Position numbers and translations under genes: made by a program. This document shows, in pieces, positions 8,188 to 14,786 of a DNA stretch of 64,000 nucleotides. Source of the stretch: Bin87 sp965243255 (GTDB lineage: Bacteria; Chloroflexota; Dehalococcoidia; Lucifugimonadales; UBA3495); NCBI GenBank assembly GCA_965243255.1, contig CBDEUH010000004.1, forward strand, positions 2,294,001 to 2,358,000. Reading direction: 5' to 3'. A model generated the notes under the pieces. The model was given only the letters and a program-made list of their open reading frames with translations, searched no databases and was not told the DNA's origin. Each line of letters opens with the position of its first letter. Within the stretch, counting starts at the first letter, position 1.

Positions 8188-9590
8188 CTATTCAAAATCT
8201 GATGAAATCTGATACTCCACGCTTGGCGGAGGTCTCACCAGTCTCGTTTGACGCTTCACCGACCACTGCCGGCGCAGCCGGACTTACACGGTCTCCGCGT
8301 CCTGTAACCGGGAAGCTCAAACCCGGCCAGTTCGCCAAATTCTCCGCCGCGTTGGCGTCGCGGTTATTCAATACTCCACAGCCGCCGCACCACCACTCCC
8401 GATCAGAGAGTGCGAGGTCATCATTCATCCAGCCGCAGCGGGAACACAGCTTCGACGACGCAAACCAACGGTCCGCCTTCTCGAACTCCGCGCCGTACCA
8501 GAGGCACTTGTACTCCAGCTTGCTCAGAAAGCCCGACATCCCCGCATCGGCAATGGCCCGGGAGAGCCTGCGGTTGCGCATCATTCCCGCCACGTTCAGC
8601 GTTTCCACCACGACCCGGCCCGCCGACTTCGCTATCGCCGTCGTCGCCTTGTGATGGTGGTCATTCCGAACGTTGACCACACGGGCATGGAGCCGACGCC
8701 GTCTGGCATACAGCCGCTCCCGCCGGTTGGAATGATTGCTCCTGCCATGGACGTTCCGGCTGCGGGCGATGGCCTGGTCCGCACGCCGCAGCCGCTTCAG
8801 CGCGCCAGACAGCGCTCTCGGGTTCTCAATCTTCGTTCCATCCGAGCATACTGCCATGGTACCCACGCCCACATCCACACCGATGGTCGATCCTTCTTTC
8901 ACCGGGGGCTCTAGCTGCCCATCCTCCACGCAGAAGCACGCGAACCACGTGCCCGCCGTCCGGTTGACGGTCACCTCCCGAATGGAACCTCCAAACCGCA
9001 GGTGTTCCACCATGGCCACCCGGCCGATCTTGGGCAGGATCACTTCCTTGCCGTCCACTTTCACCGTGTCCGGCCCATTATCCGCCCGAAAGCCCCGCTC
9101 GTGCTTCCGGCGCTTGAACTTGGGAAAACCAACGCGCCGGCCAGGACGCTGACCAGCCTTCACCTTCTGCCGGTACTCGCCCCAGCTTTCCGCAGCCTGC
9201 CCGAAATCGACGATGGCGTATTTTGCCGCGTTCTGGGATAAAACCGTCCCCCACGGCGCGATCATCCCCTTCACCCGGTTCCAGCGGGGCCGCAACGTCC
9301 GCTCGGACAGCCACTCACCCACGTCAAGGCCGGCCTTGAATTCGCCAACCGCCCAGTTGTAGGAGAACCGGGCATAGCCAGCGTGCTGGCCAAAGAGTGC
9401 TTCCTGACCTGTAGTTGGCCTGAGCGCGATGCGGTGGGATCGTTTCATCACTATCACTATAAGCCCAGGAGACAATCACTGTCCCGTTTCGACTGCCACC
9501 AACTCACCGGGGCACCTGCCGCGCCCTCCTTGCCATCAGATAACAACAGCAAGAATTAGATCGCAATAGATTCCAGCCAACAGTTACACA
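8188..9590 (-). mobile_element. TnpB element (IS200/IS605-like, no tnpA) inserted in iscB
   Basis: About 1.4 kb on the minus strand. It begins after CAAGGG of iscB with TGTGTAACTG and ends four bases after the tnpB stop with TTTTGAATAG. The boundaries were set by the points where the interrupted iscB frame resumes, so they may be off by a few bases. No TnpA transposase is present, as in the IS1341 group. No target duplication is expected for IS605-type insertion and none is seen. Known TnpB elements make their guide RNA from the 3' end of tnpB into the flank, so the guide here would be the iscB fragment starting at 8187. Confidence 0.7.
8192..9448 (-). CDS. tnpB: TnpB, RNA-guided RuvC endonuclease of an IS605-type element
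   Basis: 418 residues from ATG 9446-9448; an upstream in-frame start adds nine residues but lacks the MKRSHRIALRPT family N-terminus. RuvC residues are visible: D192 (IGVDVGVGTMAV), E282 (VVVETLNVAGM) and D364 (NNRDANAAENL). The zinc finger before the last Asp has C335-x2-C338 and C354-x2-C357. A basic N-terminal wedge/REC region with FPKFK near 108-112 is complete. Length and motifs agree with active TnpB, the ancestor of Cas12. The last codons probably double as the omega-RNA scaffold, since the element ends right after the stop. Confidence 0.9.
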   Translation of the reverse strand: MKRSHRIALRPTTGQEALFGQHAGYARFSYNWAVGEFKAGLDVGEWLSERTLRPRWNRVKGMIAPWGTVLSQNAAKYAIVDFGQAAESWGEYRQKVKAGQRPGRRVGFPKFKRRKHERGFRADNGPDTVKVDGKEVILPKIGRVAMVEHLRFGGSIREVTVNRTAGTWFACFCVEDGQLEPPVKEGSTIGVDVGVGTMAVCSDGTKIENPRALSGALKRLRRADQAIARSRNVHGRSNHSNRRERLYARRRRLHARVVNVRNDHHHKATTAIAKSAGRVVVETLNVAGMMRNRRLSRAIADAGMSGFLSKLEYKCLWYGAEFEKADRWFASSKLCSRCGWMNDDLALSDREWWCGGCGVLNNRDANAAENLANWPGLSFPVTGRGDRVSPAAPAVVGEASNETGETSAKRGVSDFIRF

Positions 9591-10865
9591 CCCTTGGCAT
9601 AGACCATCTTGCGGATGATTGTACCGCACCAAGTCCCCGGTGGTGAGGCCGCGCGCCCGGCGTTGCCGTCGTTTGTGGCCCGGCATGGTGGTGTATCCCT
9701 GCTGGTCGCGGGGCATGCGGCAGTAGGCGCGGTAGGGGCTGTTGAAGCCGCGGGGTCCGTCCAGATAGCGAGGAGTGCCGTAGCGGGACGGAGTGGACAG
9801 CATCCGGCGGTTGCCCTGACCCACGTGGCGCACCTCGGTGATGAGGTGTGGAAGATTGAGGATGGTGGTGGGTTCGCCCAAGCAGGCGGCGTCGTTGACG
9901 TGGGATTTGGGGATGCGGAGTCTGCTGCGGGTGGCGGCGGTGGTCACGGCGTCGTGTTCGACCACCGGCAGTCCGGTATCGGCCAAGCGTTCCCGCAGCA
10001 GGGGCATCAGGCGGTTGAGGTGAGTGGCGGAGGCCAGAGGTTGCCTCAGCTGTCGCAGTATGCGCTGGGCGCGGGTGGGGTCGTGGGCTAAGAAGTCGGT
10101 CAAGTCTTGGTTGGCCTTGGCTTGGTTGCAGGTACGGCAGGATGCCACGAGGTTGTCGATGCGGTACGCTCCGCTGCGGCTGGCGGGAACCACGTGGTCC
10201 AGTTCCATGGGGCCGCGCCGGGTGTCGCAATACTGGCAGAAGCGGCGGTCCCGTTGCAGGACGTACTCTCTGACCTGCATGCGGCCGCGTTCCGATAGTT
10301 GGTAGCCTTCGCCAAACACCTCGGGGTCGTGCATGAGTCGTGGGTCGAACTTGCAGGACTCGAGGTTGATGGCGGAGATGGGGAACAGGAACCTGAGGCG
10401 GGCCACGGTGGTGAGGATGCTGTCCACAGAGGAACGGAGGGACGGCGGTAGCCAGCCGTCGGGACGGGTGCGGTTGTTGAACCGGGCCGGACGCCGGCGG
10501 ATGCGATTGCGCCGATTGCGCCGAGACGCTTTGCGGGAGAGCATCTGCATCACGATGTTGGAGTTGCGGTGGAGGAGTTCGCAGCCCTGCACAACTTGGG
10601 TGGAGCCGTCGGGATGGTTGACGGTTACGGCCAATCCGGTGGTGCGGTAGCCGGGGTCGATGTTGAGCGCCATATCGGGAACGACGTTGCCGCTGGCTGG
10701 GGAGAGCAGTTGGACGGCGAAGAGTCCCTTGAGCCAGACCTTCCTGGCCTTGCCGGATTCAATCCAGCGTCGGGCGCGGGACGGACGGGTGGGGGTCAGG
10801 GGGTTCCCGTGAGGGTCAAGGACGGGGACGGTGTTCTGGTTATGGGGTGAGTTCTTTCTGGTCAT
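9504..10865 (-). CDS. iscB: IscB, Cas9-like HNH/RuvC nuclease, C-terminus displaced by a TnpB element
   Basis: The start is ATG 10863-10865 with AAGGAA upstream; the longer reading to 11075 is the RNA gene translated. Domains from this Met: PLMP-type N-terminus (VPVLDPHGNPLTPTRPSRAR, 13-32), RuvC-I D70 (LNIDPGYRTTG), arginine-rich bridge helix (112-133), RuvC-II E169 (INLES), an HNH with C210-x2-C213, D223-H224, N238, C243-x2-C246, and RuvC-III H322-x-N324-D325. All catalytic residues are present. Residues 1-425 are IscB; 426-453 come from the inserted TnpB element, which replaces the end encoded at 8032-8187. It may therefore be defective in target recognition. Confidence 0.9.
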   Translation of the reverse strand: MTRKNSPHNQNTVPVLDPHGNPLTPTRPSRARRWIESGKARKVWLKGLFAVQLLSPASGNVVPDMALNIDPGYRTTGLAVTVNHPDGSTQVVQGCELLHRNSNIVMQMLSRKASRRNRRNRIRRRPARFNNRTRPDGWLPPSLRSSVDSILTTVARLRFLFPISAINLESCKFDPRLMHDPEVFGEGYQLSERGRMQVREYVLQRDRRFCQYCDTRRGPMELDHVVPASRSGAYRIDNLVASCRTCNQAKANQDLTDFLAHDPTRAQRILRQLRQPLASATHLNRLMPLLRERLADTGLPVVEHDAVTTAATRSRLRIPKSHVNDAACLGEPTTILNLPHLITEVRHVGQGNRRMLSTPSRYGTPRYLDGPRGFNSPYRAYCRMPRDQQGYTTMPGHKRRQRRARGLTTGDLVRYNHPQDGLCQGCVTVGWNLLRSNSCCCYLMARRARQVPR

Positions 10866-11110
10866 AGGGTTCCTTTGGTGGACGGTAAGTCCCTTGGTAA
10901 GACCGTCGGGTTGGGAGATGTCGGCCCGATGGTCGTCGCCTCGCTCCTGCCTGGCGTTGGATTCTGCGCCTTGGGGAATCCAGTCCCTTGCGGGAGTTGG
11001 TTCCTTGAGGTTGTAGAGCGGAGAGCTGGCGAAGCACTCTCCGGTACGTACTGTTGCCAACGTCAGGGCGTTCACGGACTAGTTGCAACCTCCTTGCGTC
11101 CGTGGTGAGC
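10866..11110 (-). ncRNA. HEARO / IscB omega-RNA candidate
   Basis: IscB guide RNAs are encoded directly upstream of iscB. On the minus strand this stretch is densely structured. Clear stems are GGAGAG/CTCTCC (11020-11042), a CTCCC-GCAA-GGGA hairpin (about 10984-10996) and GACGGT/ACCGTC (10881-10907), the last just before the ribosome-binding site. The iscB frame is open through it but gives an unrelated peptide. The guide should be the bases just 5' of the conserved scaffold, near 11085-11115. The exact 5' boundary cannot be set by eye. Confidence 0.75.
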
Positions 11111-11154
11111 TGTGCCCAACACCGCTGGTGGGGAGTTGGTACGCAATCGCTGGT

Positions 11155-11222
11155 CATGACTTTTGCATCACGACCGCGACTTTTGCATCAACTCTCACTT
11201 TTGGTGCAAGGCCCGCTACGCT
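11155..11222 (-). repeat. Imperfect inverted repeat bracketing the IscB locus, right copy
   Basis: Inverse partner of 7985-8062. It contains two direct copies of GACTTTTGCATCA (11158-11170 and 11178-11190) and ends next to the ISNCY-type transposase relic, which suggests it is the left terminus of that element. Confidence 0.55.
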
Positions 11223-12050
11223 GTTGATGAAATGCCGAGGGCTGCCAGCCGCGCAACGCGATTCCCGTTGAAGTGGCTGCCGCCGCGGTCATACTGGCCA
11301 GCGAGAAATACCCCGGCTTCAACCACAGCCACCTCACTGAAGTGCTGGCCGAGCGGGAGGGTATTCACCTGAGCCGCCAGACGGTAAGCTGTCTGCTCAA
11401 CCGCGCCGGCCTGGCCAGCGCCAGGCGGCACCGTCCACCCAAGCATCGGGTGCGCCGGGAACGAATGCCCCAGGAGGGCATGCTGCTGTAGGTCGACGGC
11501 AGCCATCACCCCTGGCTGGAAGGCCGTGGGCCCAGATTCGTGCTGCTGCTGGCCGTGGGCGTCGCCACCGGCACGGTGGCCAACGCCCTCTTCCGGCCCG
11601 AGGAGGACGCCCGGGGCTACTTCCTCCTGATGGATGGCTCATCCGCACCTACGGCATGCCCCTGGCCATCTACGGCGACCGCCACGGCGTCTTCAAGTTC
11701 AACGGCAAACCCCGACACTTCACCCAGCCGGTGGGACCCACCCAGTTCACTCGCGCCATAGGTGAACTGGGTATTGTGCAGATCTTTGCCCGTTCGCCAC
11801 AGGCCAAAGAGCGGGTAGAGCGCATGGCCGGCACTTTCCAGGAGCGGCTGGTCAGCGAACTCCGGCTGGCGGACGCCGCCACCATCGACCAGGCCAACGC
11901 CGTGCTGCGGGATTTCCTGCCCCGCTTCAACAGCCAGTTTCGCGTCCCAGCTCAGCAGCCCCAGGCCGCCTATCGGCCCCTGGACTCCACCCTGCATCCG
12001 GAACGGATCCTCTGCTTCAAGCACACTCGCCAGGTGGCCCGGGCTCGAAC
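11222..12050 (+). pseudogene. ISNCY (IS1202-like) DDE transposase, disrupted
   Basis: A recognisable DDE integrase core: PGFNHSHLTEVLAEREGI-x-LSRQTV, then LL-stop-VDGSHHPWLEGRGP (first Asp), YGDRHGVFKF (second Asp) and SPQAKERVERMAGTFQERLV (Glu). A TAG at 11489-11491 replaces the usual Gln before VDGS. A one-base loss near 11637 shifts the frame between YFLLMDG and LIRTYGMPLAIYGD. The N-terminal helix-turn-helix is missing, and the 3' end stops abruptly near 12045 where coaX sequence begins on the other strand. The element is dead. Confidence 0.75.
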
Positions 12051-12308
12051 AGGCCGGTGAGGGGCGGCGCCACGGAGCAGATGCAGGCATTGGTGATGTC
12101 GGACGGCGCGATGCCGCGAAACTCCAGTAGGTTTCGGAGCGGGACGGCGTACTCGTCGGCCAAGCGGCGGGCGTTGGTGGCGATGCGCAAGGTGGTTACG
12201 AGGCGTTCATCAGGGCTGACGTGGTTGAGGTCGGTATCAGTCACCTTGGACGTGTTCCGCGACGCCCAGGGTGACGGCAGTGTTGCAGATGTCAATGGTG
12301 AGGAGCAT
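12045..12308 (-). pseudogene. coaX: coaX (type III pantothenate kinase) 5' fragment
   Basis: Reverse-strand translation from ATG 12308 gives MLLTIDICNTAVTLGV, the type III PanK start, with Cys in place of the Gly of the D-x-G-N-T phosphate-binding motif. After a frameshift, LVTTLRIATNARRLADEYAV and IAPSDITNACICSVAPPLTG follow, the next conserved blocks. Everything after about residue 85 is replaced by the transposase relic. Type III PanK catalyses the first step of CoA synthesis. This copy cannot function, so an intact paralogue or another PanK type should exist elsewhere. Confidence 0.75.
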
Positions 12309-12364
12309 TTGAAAACCCGGTTAGTAGTATAACTCTCCCTGCTTGCCAACTGCCAGTTCCGGGC

Positions 12365-12847
12365 TTAGCGGCGGTCGAAGCCTACTTGGACGATGCGGGG
12401 TTGATCCACGCCGGCGACGCCGACGTATTGGAAGGGGACGCCGTCGGCTTCGCGAGGTTGGGCATCCTGGACGACGACGGTTTCTCCGCCGAGGAGAAGG
12501 TTGGCGAAGGGAGCGGCCTGGGAGCCGGAGCTCGGATCGACGGGGAAGGCGAAACTGAGGCCAGGGACATTGGTGAAGTCGATGTGTCCGTTTTCGTCGC
12601 TAATCCAGAATTCGTCAATTACGGTGGAGCCGGCGATGCGGCCCAGGGCGACGTTAATTTCCTGGGGGGTCATTCCAGCACGGAGGGCGGCGTCGATGTA
12701 GTGTGCGGTGAGGGTGGCTTGAGCGACCATGTGGTCAGCCTCGGGCGTCTCGGCGACAGCGGTATCGGCATCGTCTCCGCCACGGCCGCAGGCTATGGCA
12801 AGAACCAGTATGACTGAGAGTGCGGTCAATAGTATGATTTTGGGCAT
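12365..12847 (-). CDS. Small lipoprotein with a Cache-like sensor domain
   Basis: 160 residues. A lipoprotein signal (LSVILVLAIAC, Cys at about 20) is followed by an acidic linker and a domain with the layout of bacterial single Cache domains: a long helix (AQATLTAHYIDAALRAGM), then strands around STVIDEFWISDENGHIDFTN and a C-terminal VDQPRIVQVGF. Cache domains bind small ligands outside the cell and are normally joined to kinases or chemoreceptors. Here no output domain follows, so it is a free-standing lipid-anchored module. It may pair with a sensor elsewhere. The upstream neighbour is the dead coaX fragment. Confidence 0.65.
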   Translation of the reverse strand: MPKIILLTALSVILVLAIACGRGGDDADTAVAETPEADHMVAQATLTAHYIDAALRAGMTPQEINVALGRIAGSTVIDEFWISDENGHIDFTNVPGLSFAFPVDPSSGSQAAPFANLLLGGETVVVQDAQPREADGVPFQYVGVAGVDQPRIVQVGFDRR

Positions 12848-12964
12848 GGGCGAGTCTCCTTGGCACAGGTATGGCGGGTATTTTACCCGATACGGTAACT
12901 GTCATTGCTCTATGATTATGACCGAGTAAATTGCTCAGGGGAAATGTCCGCCCATGAGGGACGT

Positions 12965-13150
12965 GACATTGAATCAGAGAGCGCAAGCCAGACTCCAGGT
13001 ACTCAACAGCGTGATGGTATATCAACTGCCCGTGGAAAGTTGTCCAACAGTCAAGCTCCAGGGCATTTCCCTGAGGGGCATATCCAGGCCACTGGGCAAC
13101 TCCCGAAACACGGTCAGGAGGTACGTCGAATAGGCCGTCCCACCCATCAA
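12965..13150 (+). pseudogene. Relic of an IS21-type IstA N-terminus
   Basis: One frame reads TLNQRAQARLQVLN and then GISLRGISRPLGNSRNTVRRYVE before a stop. The second part resembles the helix-turn-helix of IS21 IstA transposases (S-x-R-x-I-A-R-x-L-G-x-S-R-N-T-V-R-R-Y). No integrase core follows. The rest of the gap 12848-13264 has no supported gene. Confidence 0.4.
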
Positions 13151-13224
13151 AGGGAGAAACACCGAGTCTTCGAAGCCCTGGCTACCAGCGCATCAAGCTC
13201 TACACTTTAACTTGCCGCCAGCAT

Positions 13225-13251
13225 ATTCAAGGTATTGTGTTATGCTTGAAT
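13225..13251. promoter_or_regulatory. Candidate operator: inverted repeat ATTCAAG-N13-CTTGAAT before fic
   Basis: A perfect 7-base inverted repeat straddles TATTGTGTTATGCT, which could contain a -10 box, and ends 13 bases before the fic start. The Fic protein carries a C-terminal winged-helix, so self-regulation at this site is plausible but unproven. Confidence 0.4.
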
Positions 13252-13264
13252 GTGGAGATTCAAG

Positions 13265-14533
13265 ATGGCCAGATTTGAGGAACGCCTCTGGGATCCCAAC
13301 TTTGCCGGACTGACCCGGCGTGACCGCAGGGCATGCCGGTACTCGGTTTATCTGCCTGACCATCTCTCAGATCGCCGCTTCGCCTTCGACGGCGACGTGG
13401 CGGCGGATGTTGCAGACGCCGAGGCCGGGCTGGTCAGGCTCAATGCGGCGGTCGGGGCTTTGGCCGATACCGAAGCGCTGGCTCGACTGTTGTTGCGAGC
13501 CGAGTCCGCGGCCTCCTCGCGCATCGAGGGCCTGGTGGTGGGCGGTCGCCAACTGCTGCGCGCCGACGCCGCCCGCCAGTGGGGAGAGCAGGTTCGGGAC
13601 GTTACCGCCGCCGAGGTGCTGGCCAACATCGATGCCATGGTCTGGGGCGTTGAAGCAGTGGACCCGAACGGTCGGATTACCCTGGACATTCTGCTGGAGG
13701 TCCATCGCCGGCTTCTGGTGGGGAACCGTCTGGAGGAACACGGCGGGCATTTCCGCACCGTGCAGAACTGGATCGGCGGCAGTGGCCACAATCCGTGTTC
13801 GGCTGACTTCGTGCCGCCGCCGCCGGAGGATGTTCCGGCCCTGCTGGATGACCTGATCACTTTCTGCAACGATGATGGGCTGCCGGCTCTATCCCAAGCG
13901 GCCATTGCCCACGCTCAATTTGAGACCATTCATCCCTTCGTTGATGGCAACGGACGCGCCGGGAGGGTGTTGATTCATCTGGTGCTGCGCCGACGTGCGA
14001 TTGCAACGCGGTTCCTGCCGCCGGTGTCGATGGTGCTGGCCACGTGGTCGGATGACTACGTGGCGGGACTGACCGCGACTCGCTACGCGGGTGAGGCTGT
14101 GTCGGAGGCCGCCCATGACGGCATGAATCGGTGGACGGCGTTGTTTGCCGCAGCCTGCCGGCGGGCGGTGGCGGATGCGGCATGGGTTGAGGAACGCGTG
14201 CGACAACTGCAGGCAGCGTGGCGTGAACAAGCGGGTAGGCCCAGGCGGGACTCGGGAGTTCAGCGCCTGATCATGGAGTTGCCGGCCGCTCCGGTCCTGA
14301 CCGTCGCAACCGCGGCGGAGTTGATCGGGCGTTCCTTCCAGGCGGCCAACCAAGCCATCGATCACCTGGTGGCTGCGGGAGTGCTGGTTCAGGTCAGCGT
14401 GGGCCGGCGCAACCGCACCTTCGAGGCGCCCGAACTCATCGACCTGTTTGTTGCATTGGAAAGGCAACTGGCCAGCCCCTCCGGCGATACATTGATCGCC
14501 GAGCCAACGCGCCGCGTGCCGGGGCGTCAATAG
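13265..14533 (+). CDS. fic: Fic-domain AMPylase with N-terminal inhibitory helix and winged-helix tail
   Basis: 422 residues from ATG 13265 (GGAG at 13254); an ATG five codons earlier overlaps that ribosome-binding site. The Fic active loop HPFVDGNGRAGR (from about residue 223) matches H-P-F-x-D-G-N-G-R-x-x-R completely. The class II autoinhibition motif S-x-x-x-E-G is present as SSRIEG (84-89), whose Glu blocks the gamma-phosphate of ATP. A winged helix near 345-400 (AAELIGRSFQAANQAIDHLV) could bind DNA. Fic enzymes transfer AMP to hydroxyls of target proteins, such as GyrB/ParE or host proteins. No separate antitoxin gene is adjacent, consistent with intramolecular control. Confidence 0.9.
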   Translation: MARFEERLWDPNFAGLTRRDRRACRYSVYLPDHLSDRRFAFDGDVAADVADAEAGLVRLNAAVGALADTEALARLLLRAESAASSRIEGLVVGGRQLLRADAARQWGEQVRDVTAAEVLANIDAMVWGVEAVDPNGRITLDILLEVHRRLLVGNRLEEHGGHFRTVQNWIGGSGHNPCSADFVPPPPEDVPALLDDLITFCNDDGLPALSQAAIAHAQFETIHPFVDGNGRAGRVLIHLVLRRRAIATRFLPPVSMVLATWSDDYVAGLTATRYAGEAVSEAAHDGMNRWTALFAAACRRAVADAAWVEERVRQLQAAWREQAGRPRRDSGVQRLIMELPAAPVLTVATAAELIGRSFQAANQAIDHLVAAGVLVQVSVGRRNRTFEAPELIDLFVALERQLASPSGDTLIAEPTRRVPGRQ

Positions 14534-14786
14534 CCTTCCCCCAATTCCAGCGTTCAGTTGGGACGGTTTCAGGGTTGGGTGCGCCATCCTTTCCCCGCGA
14601 CCATTGCGTGTTTCCGCTCATGTTGATTTAGCCGGCGCCATCAGCACGCCTTGATCCAATCGGGGATGAAGCCAGGGCCATTCGCCATAGTCAACGGAGG
14701 GGTTGCTGATTGACGTTGCGGAGCCGCGTTGGATATGTTTCGGGGAGGATTTGAATGAACCGACAATGACGAGTAGAGGAGGAAAG

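Noticed and set aside
8192..10865. CRISPR-Cas9 or Cas12 effector locus
   Set aside because: Domain layout and size match IscB (about 450 residues) and TnpB (418 residues); no array, cas1 or cas2 is nearby.
12905..13210. A 101-residue protein gene
   Set aside because: No ribosome-binding site or family; another frame of the same DNA matches an IS21-type helix-turn-helix relic.
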